Shown one piece after another: positions 26,317-34,406 of a stretch of DNA of 64,000 nt; position 1 is the first letter of the stretch, and each line of letters starts with the position of its first letter. The stretch is taken from assembly GCF_014647975.1 (NCBI RefSeq), contig NZ_BMQF01000005.1, positions 62,001-126,000 of the forward strand, given 5' to 3'. The notes beneath the pieces were generated by a model, which was not told where the DNA came from, ran no database searches, and saw only the letters and a list, made by a program, of their open reading frames with translations. Position numbers and translations under genes: made by a program. Source of the stretch: Streptomyces fumigatiscleroticus. GTDB taxonomy: Bacteria > Actinomycetota > Actinomycetes > Streptomycetales > Streptomycetaceae.

Positions 26317-26365
26317 AGGGGCGCGGGGAACTGCGCGACCAGCCACGGAGAACCCGCAGCGGACG
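26317..26365. repeat. Dispersed GC-rich repeat, copy A
   Basis: Contains GGGGCGCGGGGAACTGCGCG (26318-26337) followed by ACCAGCCACGG and AACCCGCAG. The 20-nt core recurs exactly at 47537-47556 and its first 11 bases recur at 45240-45250. From memory this motif is very common between Streptomyces genes. It lies between the GNAT gene start and the end of the aldehyde dehydrogenase gene. Confidence 0.6.
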
Positions 26366-26411
26366 ACGCACCCGCACCCCTACGGCGAGAAACACCGCAC
26401 GCAGCGGAGCG

Positions 26412-27941
26412 CTACCGCTCCAGACGCCCGTCGTACCGCCGCGGCAGCCCCAGCGGGTTGTCGTCCCGCAGCTCCGGCGGAAGCAGCGCCTCCGGGGCGT
26501 TCTGGTAGGCGACCGGCCGCAGCCACCGCTCGATGGCCGTGCCGCCCACGGACGTCGACGTCGAGGTGGTGGCCGGGTACGGCCCCCCGTGGTGCTGGGC
26601 CGGAGCCACCGCGACACCCGTCGGCCAGGCGTTGACCACCACGCGCCCGGCCAGCGGCGTCAGCTCCGTGAGGAGCTCCGCGCCGCGTCCCTCGCCGGCC
26701 GCCTCCGCGCCGGACAGCTGCACGGTCGCGGTGAGGTTGCCCGGCAGCCGCGACAGCACGCCGCGCACCTCGGCCTCGTCCTCGTAGCGGGCCACCACGG
26801 TGACCGGCCCGAAGCACTCCTCCAGCAGCAGGTCGTACTCGCCCTCCTGCGCCAGCCGGCTCGCCGGCACGGTGAGGAACCCGGCGCTGACGGAGTGCTC
26901 GCCGCTCGCGCCCGGGGTGACCGGCGACTGGACGTCGGGCAGCTCGGTGCGCTCGGCGACACCGGCGACGAAGTTGTCGCGCATGCGGTGGTCGAGCAGG
27001 ACCCCCGCCTCGGTGTCGCTGACGGCGTCCGTGAGGGACTTCACCAGCTGGTCGCCCGCCTCCCCGGCCGGGGCGAGCACCAGGCCGGGCTTCACGCAGA
27101 ACTGGCCGACGCCCAGGGTCATCGAGCCGGCCAGCCCGGCGCCGATCTCCTCCGCGCGCTCGGCCGCGGCGGCCTCGGTGACGACGACGGGGTTGAGGGA
27201 GCCCAGCTCGCCGTGGAAGGGGATCGGGACCGGACGGGCGGCGGCCGCGTCGAAGAGGGCGCGCCCGCCCCGTACGGAACCGGTGAAGCCGGCCGCGGCG
27301 ATCAGCGGGTGCTTGATCAGCTCGATGCCCGCCTCGAAGCCGTGCACCAGGCCGAGGACACCCTCGGGGATGCCGTGCCGGGCGGCGGCCCGGCGCAGCA
27401 CCTTGGCGACCAGCTCGGACAGGGCCGGGTGGTCGGGGTGGGCCTTGACCACGACCGGGCAGCCCGCCGCGAAGGCGCTCGCGGTGTCGCCGCCGGCCAC
27501 GGAGAAGGCGAACGGGAAGTTGGAGGCCGAGTAGACGGCGACCACGCCGAGCGGCACCTTGTAGCGGCGCAGGTCCGGTATGGGCGGGGTCGCGGTGTCG
27601 TCGGGGTGGTTGATCACGACGTCGAGGAAGGCGCCCTCGTCGACGATGTCCGCGAAGGCCCGCAGCTGGTAGGCGGTGCGGGCGAGTTCGCCGCCGAGCC
27701 GGACCGGGCCGAGCGCGGACTCGGCGTCGGCGACCTCGACGAGGCTGTCCTTGGCCGCCTGGAGCTCGTCGGCGGCGGTGCGCAGGAAGGCGGCGCGGAC
27801 GGTGCGGTCGGCCAGGGCGTCCCGCGCGTCGTGCGCGGCGCGGACGGCGGCGTCCACCTCCTGGGCCGTGGCCTCGACAGCGACCTGCTCACGCTGCTTC
27901 CCGGTACGGGGGTCGACACTCCAGACTGGTGCTGCTGCCAC
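26412..27941 (-). CDS. NADP-type aldehyde dehydrogenase, 2-oxoglutarate semialdehyde dehydrogenase-like
   Basis: The 509-residue enzyme belongs to the aldehyde dehydrogenase branch that oxidises 2-oxoglutarate semialdehyde (2,5-dioxovalerate) to 2-oxoglutarate. It shows YSASNFPFAFSVAGGDTASAFAAGCPVVVK near 150, GFTGSVRGGRALFD near 240, the catalytic glutamate in HGELGSLNP and the catalytic cysteine in LGVGQFCVKPGL near 295. The GTG at 27941 (VAAAPVWSVDPRTG) follows GGAGGGA; longer frames run into the divergent promoter. It is divergent from an IclR regulator that probably controls it. It would be the last step of the non-phosphorylative arabinose or glucarate pathway whose earlier enzymes are at 57999-60646. 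Confidence 0.88.
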   Translation of the reverse strand: MAAAPVWSVDPRTGKQREQVAVEATAQEVDAAVRAAHDARDALADRTVRAAFLRTAADELQAAKDSLVEVADAESALGPVRLGGELARTAYQLRAFADIVDEGAFLDVVINHPDDTATPPIPDLRRYKVPLGVVAVYSASNFPFAFSVAGGDTASAFAAGCPVVVKAHPDHPALSELVAKVLRRAAARHGIPEGVLGLVHGFEAGIELIKHPLIAAAGFTGSVRGGRALFDAAAARPVPIPFHGELGSLNPVVVTEAAAAERAEEIGAGLAGSMTLGVGQFCVKPGLVLAPAGEAGDQLVKSLTDAVSDTEAGVLLDHRMRDNFVAGVAERTELPDVQSPVTPGASGEHSVSAGFLTVPASRLAQEGEYDLLLEECFGPVTVVARYEDEAEVRGVLSRLPGNLTATVQLSGAEAAGEGRGAELLTELTPLAGRVVVNAWPTGVAVAPAQHHGGPYPATTSTSTSVGGTAIERWLRPVAYQNAPEALLPPELRDDNPLGLPRRYDGRLER

Positions 27942-28011
27942 CGCGGATCCCTCCACCTTGTTGCCGCTTGCCGCATGCAATGCCGCAGTACGTACGTCAT
28001 CCACCAGGGAC

Positions 28012-28027
28012 GTTCGATATACTGAAC
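28012..28027. promoter_or_regulatory. Candidate IclR operator 1 in divergent promoter
   Basis: GTTCGATATACTGAAC is a 16-nt near-palindrome with perfect GTTC/GAAC ends and 12 of 16 symmetric positions. TATACT within it could be a -10 element. It lies between the aldehyde dehydrogenase start (27941) and the IclR start (28101). Confidence 0.5.
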
Positions 28028-28054
28028 GCTGTCTCTGATGATGAATGTGCTGTC

Positions 28055-28069
28055 GGAGACTATATCTCC
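28055..28069. promoter_or_regulatory. Candidate IclR operator 2
   Basis: GGAGACTATATCTCC has perfect 5-bp arms GGAGA/TCTCC around CTATA. It lies about 32 bp upstream of the IclR start codon, consistent with autoregulation. Confidence 0.42.
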
Positions 28070-28100
28070 AGCTTCTCGTCGAACGAAGGGGACCAGGGCG

Positions 28101-28871
28101 ATGGCAGGCGAGACGGGCGGCGGGGCGCAGGTCAAGTCCGCGGTACGGACGGTGGAATTGCTCGAGTACTTCGCCGGACGCCCCGGTATGCACTCCCTCG
28201 CGACGGTCCAGGAGGCCGTCGGCTATCCCAAGTCCAGCCTGTACATGCTGCTGCGCACCCTGGTGGAGCTGGGCTGGGTGGAGACGGACGCGACGGGCAC
28301 GCGGTACGGCATCGGCGTACGGGCGCTGCTGGTCGGCACCTCCTACATCGACGGCGACGAGGTGGTGGCGGCGGCCCGGCCGACGCTGGACCGGCTCTCG
28401 GACGACACCACGGAGACCATCCACCTGGCGCGGCTGGACGGCACCAACGTCGTCTATCTGGCCACCCGCCAGTCGCAGCACTACCTGCGCCCCTTCACCC
28501 GGGTCGGCCGCCGGCTGCCCGCGCACTCCACCTCGCTGGGCAAGGCGCTGCTGAGCACCTACAGCGACGAGCAGGTCCGCAAGATGCTGCCGGAGACCCT
28601 GCCGGCGCTCACCGAGAACACGATCACCGACCGGGAGAAGCTCATCGAGGAGCTGCACCAGGTGCGGGAGCAGGGCATCGCCGTGGACCGCGAGGAGAAC
28701 ACGCTGGGGCTGCGCTGCTTCGGCGTGGCGATCCCCTACCGCACCCCGGCCCGGGACGCGATCAGCTGCTCGGTCCCGGTGGCGCGGCTGACCCCCGCCC
28801 ACGAGCAGATGGTGAAGGACGCGCTGTTCGACGCGCGGGACCGGCTGACGCTGGCGACCCGGAGGCTGTGA
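28101..28871 (+). CDS. IclR-family transcriptional regulator
   Basis: The 256-residue protein has an N-terminal winged helix with VKSAVRTVELLEYFAGRPGMHSLATVQEAVGYPKSSLYMLLRTLVELGWVE at about 11-61. The IclR effector domain follows (LGKALLSTYSDEQVRKMLP near 150, and ENTLGLRCFGVAIPY near 205). The ATG at 28101 follows an AGGGGA ribosome site; an in-frame ATG at 28038 lies inside the operator region and is less likely. Divergence from the semialdehyde dehydrogenase suggests it senses a sugar acid and controls that gene. Confidence 0.9.
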   Translation: MAGETGGGAQVKSAVRTVELLEYFAGRPGMHSLATVQEAVGYPKSSLYMLLRTLVELGWVETDATGTRYGIGVRALLVGTSYIDGDEVVAAARPTLDRLSDDTTETIHLARLDGTNVVYLATRQSQHYLRPFTRVGRRLPAHSTSLGKALLSTYSDEQVRKMLPETLPALTENTITDREKLIEELHQVREQGIAVDREENTLGLRCFGVAIPYRTPARDAISCSVPVARLTPAHEQMVKDALFDARDRLTLATRRL

Positions 28872-28874
28872 ACG

Positions 28875-29345
28875 ATGCGGGTGATGCTGCGCGAGGTGCA
28901 CGACAGCGACCTGCCGGTCTTCTTCCGGCAGATGAACGACCCCGAGGCCCTGCGCATGGCGGCCTTCACCCCCGCGGACCCGGCCGACCGGGACGCCTTC
29001 GACGCCCAGTGGGCGCGGATCATGTCGTCGGCCTTCGTGGTGCGGACGATCCTGGCCGACGGTGACGTGGTGGGCAACGCCGCGGTGTACGGGGAGCCGG
29101 GCGAGCGCGAGGTGACCTACTGGGTGGACCGCGCCTGGTGGGGGCGCGGGGTGGCGACGGCGGCGCTGCGCGGGCTGCTGGCCGAGGTGGCGGAGCGCCC
29201 GCTGTACGCGCGGGCGGCGGCGGACAACGCGGGGTCGCTGCGCGTCCTGGAGAAGTGCGGGTTCCGGCGCAGTGTGCTGGCCCGCGGGTTCGCCCAGGCG
29301 CGGGGCGAGGAGATCGACGAGCTGGTGCTGGTGCTCCAGGGCTGA
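28875..29345 (+). CDS. GNAT-family N-acetyltransferase (RimJ/RimL-like)
   Basis: A 156-residue acetyltransferase of the RimJ/RimL type: VTYWVDRAWWGRGVATAALRGLL near 78-100 forms the acetyl-CoA site and AAADNAGSLRVLEKCGFRR near 113-131 the second core motif. The ATG lies 3 bp after the IclR stop, so the two are probably co-transcribed. The target is unknown. Confidence 0.88.
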   Translation: MRVMLREVHDSDLPVFFRQMNDPEALRMAAFTPADPADRDAFDAQWARIMSSAFVVRTILADGDVVGNAAVYGEPGEREVTYWVDRAWWGRGVATAALRGLLAEVAERPLYARAAADNAGSLRVLEKCGFRRSVLARGFAQARGEEIDELVLVLQG

Positions 29346-29452
29346 CGGCCCCGGACGGGTCGGAACGGATCGGGACGGGCCCGTATGAACACCCGATGAG
29401 AAAACGGCCGGGAGGGAACTCCTCCCGCCCGCCCGTCGTCGTCCTGAACGGG

Positions 29453-30910
29453 ATGAACAAGACGATCAGGCGCGCATCGGTCTTCACGCTGCTCCTCGTG
29501 TTCGCTCTGCTGGCGCGGGCGACCTGGGTGCAGTTCTACGAGGGCCAGGCACTCGCGGACGACAAGGACAACCGGCGCAACGTGATACGGACGTACGCGG
29601 GGCCGCTGGGGAACATCATCGTGGCCGGCGAGTCGGTCACCGGCTCGGCCCGGACCAAGGGCAGCGACCTCGCGTACAAGCGCACGTACACCGACGGCGA
29701 GCTGTACGCCGCGGTGACGGGCTACGCCTCGCAGGCGTACGCGCCGACGCAGCTGGAGGGCATCTACGAGGATCTGCTCAACGGCACGGACAGCAGTCTG
29801 AAGACCGTGATGGACACGGTCACCGGCGAGCGGGCCGACCCGGGCAACGTGGTCACGACCATCGACCCGGCGGTGCAGAAGGCGGGCTACAGGGCGCTCG
29901 GCGACAACAAGGGCGCGGCCGTCGCCATCGACCCGAGGACGGGCAGGATCCTGGCGGTGGTCTCGACGCCGTCCTACGACCCGTCCTCGCTGACCGACGC
30001 CAACACCGCCGGGTCGGCCTGGAAGAAGCTGACCAAGGACAAGGACAAGCCGCTGACCAACCGGGCGCTGCGCCAGCCGCTGCCGCCGGGCTCGACGTTC
30101 AAGCTGGTGGTGGCGGCCGCCGCGCTGGAGGACGGGCTGTACTCGTCGGTGGACGACCCGACCGACAGCCCGGACCCGTACACGCTGCCGGGCACCGTCA
30201 CGCCGCTGTCCAACGAGAACCCGAACGCTCCCTGCGAGAACGCCTCCATCCGCGTCGCGCTCCAGTACTCGTGCAACAACGTCTTCGGCAAGATGGCCGT
30301 CGACCTGGGCCAGGACAAGGTGCGGGCGATGGCGGAGAAGTTCGGCTTCAACGACGAGAAGCAGGACGTGCCGGTGCGCGCCTACGCCAGCGTGTACCCC
30401 AAGGACATGGACGAGGCGCAGACGGGACTGTCGGGCATCGGCCAGTTCGACGTCACGGCGACCCCGCTCCAGATGGCCATGGTCTCCGCGGCCATCGCCA
30501 ACGGCGGCAGGCTCGTCTCGCCGCACATGGTGTCGCAGACCACCGACAGCGGCGGCGACGTGCTCGAGGACTACGACGACAGCGCGACCACGAAGGAGAT
30601 CATCAGCTCCTCCACCGCCGAGCAGCTCCAGTCGGCGATGCAGACGGTCGTCGAGAAGGGCACCGGCACCAACGCGCGGATCGACGGCGTCACCGTGGGC
30701 GGCAAGACCGGTACCGCGCAGCACGGCGAGAACAACAGCAAGACGCCGTACGCCTGGTTCACCTCCTACGGCAAGTCCGACTCGACGGGCGACGAGGTCG
30801 CCGTGGCGGTGATGGTCGAGCAGTCGGACGCGGCCCGCTCGGAGGTCAGCGGCAACGGGCTGGCGGCGCCGGTGGCGCAGGCGATGATGAAGGCGGCCCT
30901 GAAGAACTGA
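29453..30910 (+). CDS. Penicillin-binding protein, PbpA-like transpeptidase
   Basis: A 485-residue class B-type penicillin-binding protein anchored by one N-terminal membrane segment (about residues 9-24). The transpeptidase motifs are complete: STFK (S214-K217), SCN (S273-N275) and KTGT (K418-G420). It should crosslink peptidoglycan outside the membrane. The ATG at 29453 (MNKTIRR) matches the start of actinobacterial PbpA proteins, but its ribosome site is poor; ATG 29396 is in frame. In most Streptomyces PbpA sits beside a RodA/FtsW gene; here it stands alone, suggesting a paralogue. A strong terminator follows. Confidence 0.92.
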   Translation: MNKTIRRASVFTLLLVFALLARATWVQFYEGQALADDKDNRRNVIRTYAGPLGNIIVAGESVTGSARTKGSDLAYKRTYTDGELYAAVTGYASQAYAPTQLEGIYEDLLNGTDSSLKTVMDTVTGERADPGNVVTTIDPAVQKAGYRALGDNKGAAVAIDPRTGRILAVVSTPSYDPSSLTDANTAGSAWKKLTKDKDKPLTNRALRQPLPPGSTFKLVVAAAALEDGLYSSVDDPTDSPDPYTLPGTVTPLSNENPNAPCENASIRVALQYSCNNVFGKMAVDLGQDKVRAMAEKFGFNDEKQDVPVRAYASVYPKDMDEAQTGLSGIGQFDVTATPLQMAMVSAAIANGGRLVSPHMVSQTTDSGGDVLEDYDDSATTKEIISSSTAEQLQSAMQTVVEKGTGTNARIDGVTVGGKTGTAQHGENNSKTPYAWFTSYGKSDSTGDEVAVAVMVEQSDAARSEVSGNGLAAPVAQAMMKAALKN

Positions 30911-30917
30911 GAACCGA

Positions 30918-30940
30918 GGCCCCGGCGAGGCGCCGGGGCC
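30918..30940. terminator. Strong hairpin between PBP and phenolic acid decarboxylase
   Basis: GGCCCCGGCG (30918-30927) pairs perfectly with CGCCGGGGCC (30931-30940) around a 3-nt AGG loop. It is followed on the + strand by CTTCTCGTCT. It lies between two convergent genes and may serve both. Confidence 0.75.
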
Positions 30941-30949
30941 CTTCTCGTC

Positions 30950-31489
30950 TCAGTTGGTGCGGTCGGCGAAGCCCGCGGGCAGGTCCGCGGGGCCCACCGC
31001 GACGACGCTCTCGTCGTCCTCGCCCACGTGCTCGAACAGGGTGATGCGGGCGAACTCCGGCACCACGTAGATCGGGTAGGTGGGGCCGGCGTCCCGGTAG
31101 GCGCGCATCTCGTCCAGGTGGTCGTTCTGGTAGAGGACCGTCTTGCCGCCGTCCTGCTCGATCCAGTGCGGGAAGAAGATCGTGCCGTGCAGGACGCGCC
31201 GGCCGGGCAGCACGTTGACGACGACCGAGGTGCCGGTCGGCTCGTTCCAGGAGATCTTGTAGACGTCGTCGGCGAGCCGCACCAGGTCGACCTCCTGGTC
31301 CTTGACCCAGCGGCCGCCGACCATGCCCGTGTGGATGCGGTAGTCGATGGTCGTGGCGTTCTTGACGTACATCTCGTACTGCCAGCCGTTGGCGTACGTG
31401 TAGATGAACCGGTGCCCGGTGATGCCGGACAGGTCCTGCGGCGGGACGGGGTTCTCGACGGTGGTCGGGGTGTCGTGCCCGGTGGTCAT
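30950..31489 (-). CDS. padC: Phenolic acid decarboxylase
   Basis: The 179-residue protein matches the small lipocalin-like phenolic acid decarboxylases, which convert ferulic and p-coumaric acids to vinyl phenols without cofactor. Diagnostic stretches are [38 protein letters not shown] near 30-67 and [13 protein letters not shown] near 80. [22 protein letters not shown] follows near 110. The ATG at 31489 follows AAGGAG at good spacing; the longer frame starting 13 codons upstream is less likely. It is divergent from a MarR-type regulator and is probably induced by plant phenolics, which fits the pectin locus nearby. Confidence 0.93.
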   Translation of the reverse strand: MTTGHDTPTTVENPVPPQDLSGITGHRFIYTYANGWQYEMYVKNATTIDYRIHTGMVGGRWVKDQEVDLVRLADDVYKISWNEPTGTSVVVNVLPGRRVLHGTIFFPHWIEQDGGKTVLYQNDHLDEMRAYRDAGPTYPIYVVPEFARITLFEHVGEDDESVVAVGPADLPAGFADRTN

Positions 31490-31554
31490 GGCGGTCGTGC
31501 TCCTTCTCTCGTTCCCCCCGCGCGTCACTCACCCCCCTCACAGATCACTGTGCC

Positions 31555-31569
31555 ACAAAATATGTTTGT
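31555..31569. promoter_or_regulatory. Candidate MarR operator between padC and its regulator
   Basis: ACAAAATATGTTTGT has perfect 5-bp arms ACAAA/TTTGT around ATATG. It stands out in an AT-rich patch of the 116-bp divergent region. A direct copy of CACAAAA follows at about 31570-31576. Confidence 0.55.
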
Positions 31570-31605
31570 CACAAAACTGCATGCTCATGGGTTCACAATG
31601 GAGTC

Positions 31606-32151
31606 ATGCGCGACACGGACACAGCAGCGGACGGGAACGGCGGCGGAAGCACGCCGAGGGTGCCGGGGGCGGCCCGCGTGGCCGCCGGACTGGGCGGACT
31701 GCTGGGCCCGCTGCGGCGCGCCGTCCTGCGCGCGACCCGGAACGCCGAGGGTCTGCCCGACCTGCCGGAGGCTCAGATCGAGCTGCTCAGGGCGCTCTCC
31801 TCGGCGCCCGAAGGCCTCTCCCCCGGCGCGGCGGCCGCGCGGCTGCGGGTGGCGCCGTCCACGGTGAGCAATCTGGTCCGCACGATGTCCGCCGCGCGGC
31901 TGGTGGAACGGGTCCGGCCCGAGCACGACCAGCGGACCGTGGTGCTCACCGCGTCGCAGGAGGCCCAGGATCTGCTGGCGCGCTACGACCGGGCCAGTAC
32001 CGCGGCGCTCGTCCGGGTCGTCGACGGGCTGTCCGACGCCGACCGGGTGGCTCTGGAGCACGCGCTGCCCGCCCTGGACCGGCTGGTCGCCGCGCTGGAG
32101 GCCGCGGACGGCACCGGGGGCGGCGCCGGGGGCGATGCGCCCGCGCCCTGA
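31606..32151 (+). CDS. MarR-family transcriptional regulator
   Basis: A 181-residue winged-helix protein. Residues 60-110 carry the DNA-binding domain (LSPGAAAARLRVAPSTVSNLVRTMSAARLVERVRPEHDQRTVVLT), with the wing RPEHDQRTVVL typical of MarR. GGAG lies only two bases before the ATG, so initiation is weak or leaderless. It is divergent from padC and most likely represses it until a phenolic acid binds, by analogy with other phenolic acid decarboxylase regulators. It ends 2 bp from the convergent NCS2 permease gene. Confidence 0.88.
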   Translation: MRDTDTAADGNGGGSTPRVPGAARVAAGLGGLLGPLRRAVLRATRNAEGLPDLPEAQIELLRALSSAPEGLSPGAAAARLRVAPSTVSNLVRTMSAARLVERVRPEHDQRTVVLTASQEAQDLLARYDRASTAALVRVVDGLSDADRVALEHALPALDRLVAALEAADGTGGGAGGDAPAP

Positions 32152-32153
32152 CG

Positions 32154-33605
32154 TCAGCGCACGCCGAGCACCTGCTCGACCGGGTCGATCGCGAAGTGGA
32201 CCAGGAACAGCGCCGAGGTCGCCCACAGCAGCCAGTGGATCCCCTTGGCTCGGCCCAGCACCGTCCTGATCACGACATACGCGAGGAAGCCGGCCCCGAT
32301 GCCGTTGGTGATCGAGTACGTGAACGGCATCACGGCGATGGTCAGGAACGCCGGTACGGCGATCTCGTACTTGTCCCAGTCGATGTGCTTGACCTGGGTC
32401 ATCATCAGGAAACCGACGGCGACCAGGGCGGGGGCGGCGGCCTGGAGCGGGACGATGGTGAGCAGCGGGGTCAGGAACAGGGCGAGGGCGAACAGACCGC
32501 CGGTGACCAGGCTCGCGAAGCCGGTGCGGGCGCCCTCGCCGACGCCGGCCGCCGACTCGACGTAGGAGGTCGCGGAGGAGGCGGAGGCGGCACCGCCGGC
32601 GACGGCCGCCGCGCCGTCGATCAGCAGCACCCGGCCGAGCCCGGGCACCCTGCCGTCCTCGTCGAGCAGCCCGGCCTCGGCGCTGACGCCGACCACCGTG
32701 CCCATGGTGTCGAAGAAGTCGGACAGCAGCAGCGTGAACACCAGCAGGACCACGGTGACGACGCCGGCCTCGCCGAACGCACCGAACAGGCTGAAGTGAC
32801 CGAGCAGCCCGAAGTCGGGCGTGCCGACCGGCCGTTCGGGCCACTCGGGCGCGGTCGGTCCCCAGGTCCCGACATCGGCGACCGCGTCGACGACGAGCGC
32901 CACGGCCGTCATGACCACGATGCCGATCAGGATGGCGCCCTTGACCCGCCGGGCCAGCAGCGCGACGGTCAGCAGCACGCCGAGGCAGAAGACGAGCACC
33001 GGCCACCCGGTGAGGGTGCCCGAACCGCCGAGCTGGACCGGGACGGTGGTGCCGGCGGCGTCCGGCACGCGGCTGACGAACCCGGCGTCCACGAAGCCGA
33101 TGAAGGCGACGAAGAGCCCGATGCCGACGCTGATGGCCTGCTTCAGCGGCTGCGGGATGGCGTGCATGACGGCCTCGCGCAGCCCGGTGACCACCAGCAC
33201 GCAGATCAGCAGGCCTTCGAGGACGATCAGGCCCATCGCGTCGTCCCAGCTCATCAGCGGGGCGAGCTGGAAGGCGACGACCGCGTTGAGGCCGAGTCCG
33301 GCGGCGAGCGCGAGCGGCAGATTGCCGCCGACGCCCATCACGATCGTCATGACCGCGGCCACCAGGGCGGTGGCGGTGGTGAGTTGGACGGCGTCGAGCC
33401 GATGGCCGAACTTGTCCTCGGCGCCGCCGAGGACGAGGGGGTTCAGGACGAGGATGTAGGCCATCGTGAAGAACGTGGCGAAGCCGCCGCGTATCTCCCG
33501 GCCGAAGGTGGATCCCCGCCGGGAGATCCCGAAGAACCGGTCGACGCCGTTGACCGCGGGGGACGCGGTGTCCGGCCGGCCGGCCGCCTGCTGCGTGTCG
33601 GACAT
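32154..33605 (-). CDS. NCS2-family purine permease (AzgA-like)
   Basis: A 483-residue membrane protein with about 12-14 hydrophobic segments, related to AzgA-type guanine/hypoxanthine transporters. FATFFTMAYILVLNPLVLGG near 43-62 is the family's start signature. VVFTLLLSDFFDTMGTVVGVSAEAG-type sequence near 285-310 and SSATSYVESAAGVGEGARTG near 345 are the substrate-site motifs. The ATG at 33605 is preceded by AGGAG. A hairpin lies in the leader at 33661-33676. Proton-driven uptake of hypoxanthine, guanine or adenine is the expected function. Confidence 0.92.
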   Translation of the reverse strand: MSDTQQAAGRPDTASPAVNGVDRFFGISRRGSTFGREIRGGFATFFTMAYILVLNPLVLGGAEDKFGHRLDAVQLTTATALVAAVMTIVMGVGGNLPLALAAGLGLNAVVAFQLAPLMSWDDAMGLIVLEGLLICVLVVTGLREAVMHAIPQPLKQAISVGIGLFVAFIGFVDAGFVSRVPDAAGTTVPVQLGGSGTLTGWPVLVFCLGVLLTVALLARRVKGAILIGIVVMTAVALVVDAVADVGTWGPTAPEWPERPVGTPDFGLLGHFSLFGAFGEAGVVTVVLLVFTLLLSDFFDTMGTVVGVSAEAGLLDEDGRVPGLGRVLLIDGAAAVAGGAASASSATSYVESAAGVGEGARTGFASLVTGGLFALALFLTPLLTIVPLQAAAPALVAVGFLMMTQVKHIDWDKYEIAVPAFLTIAVMPFTYSITNGIGAGFLAYVVIRTVLGRAKGIHWLLWATSALFLVHFAIDPVEQVLGVR

Positions 33606-33660
33606 GGGGCTGCTCCTGATCGCCTCGGTGATCGGTGCGCGGACGCTGGCTGGATTGTTC

Positions 33661-33676
33661 CCCCGGTGAACCGGGG
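33661..33676. other. Hairpin in the NCS2 permease leader
   Basis: CCCCGG-TGAA-CCGGGG forms a 6-bp stem with a TGAA tetraloop about 55 bp upstream of the permease start. The function is unclear: attenuator, or terminator-like element between the divergent permease and sigma factor genes. Confidence 0.4.
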
Positions 33677-33836
33677 TCAGGTTTTCTCCGTGTTACGGAA
33701 TCGACGCGCGGGGTTCGGCCCGCCGACACCGTTCGGGACGCCGCACGATCACCTCGGCGAACGCTGGTACAGTTCCGGATCCCGTCCCGGCGCACGGTTG
33801 TTCGATGCCGGGGAAGCCGCTGCGAGGAGACCGCCC

Positions 33837-34406
33837 GTGGGCACAGTCGTCGACGACGCCGCCTCCGTGGAGTTCCATGCCTTCTTCGAGCGTCACTACG
33901 CCGAACTCTCCCGTCTCGCCCATCTGCTGACGGGTGAGGCGGACGTCGCCGACGACCTGGCGGCGGACGCGTTGCTGGCGCTCTGGCACCGCTGGGACCG
34001 CGTGCGCGCGGCCGACCACCCGGCGGCCTACGCCCGTGGTGTCGTCGCCAACCTGGCCCGCACCCGTATCCGCAGCGCGGTCCGGGAGCGGCGGCGCATC
34101 GCCCTGTTCTGGTCGCAGCGCGAGGAGAAGACGGAGAACCCGGACGTGGCGGGCGTCGTGGACGTCCAGGAGGCGCTGCGCAGACTGCCGTTCCGCAAGC
34201 GGGCCTGCGTGGTGCTGCGGCACGCCTTCGACCTGTCCGAGAAGGACACCGCGCTCGCCCTGGGCGTCTCGGTGGGTACGGTGAAGAGCCAGACGTCCAA
34301 GGGAATGGCCGAACTGCAACGGCTGCTCGGCACGCGGGAAGCCCCGGTGAAGATGCAGGCGGCGATGGCGCGCAGCGGCAGGACGACGACAGGAAGGAAC
34401 CGGTGA
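33837..34406 (+). CDS. SigE-family ECF sigma factor
   Basis: A 189-residue sigma factor of the actinobacterial SigE-like (TIGR02983) group. Region 2 is EFHAFFERHYAELSRLAHLLTGEADVADDLAADALLALWHRWDRV (about 12-56). Region 4 is LRRLPFRKRACVVLRHAFDLSEKDTALALGVSVGTVKSQTSKGMAELQRLL (about 112-162). The GTG at 33837 follows GAGGAGA. The stop overlaps the GTG of a membrane protein gene, so the two are coupled. Whether it drives the pectinase genes downstream is unknown. Confidence 0.92.
   Translation: MGTVVDDAASVEFHAFFERHYAELSRLAHLLTGEADVADDLAADALLALWHRWDRVRAADHPAAYARGVVANLARTRIRSAVRERRRIALFWSQREEKTENPDVAGVVDVQEALRRLPFRKRACVVLRHAFDLSEKDTALALGVSVGTVKSQTSKGMAELQRLLGTREAPVKMQAAMARSGRTTTGRNR

Noticed and set aside
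33661..33720. Purine riboswitch in the NCS2 permease leader
   Set aside because: Only one short hairpin is visible and no conserved purine or other riboswitch core was recognised.
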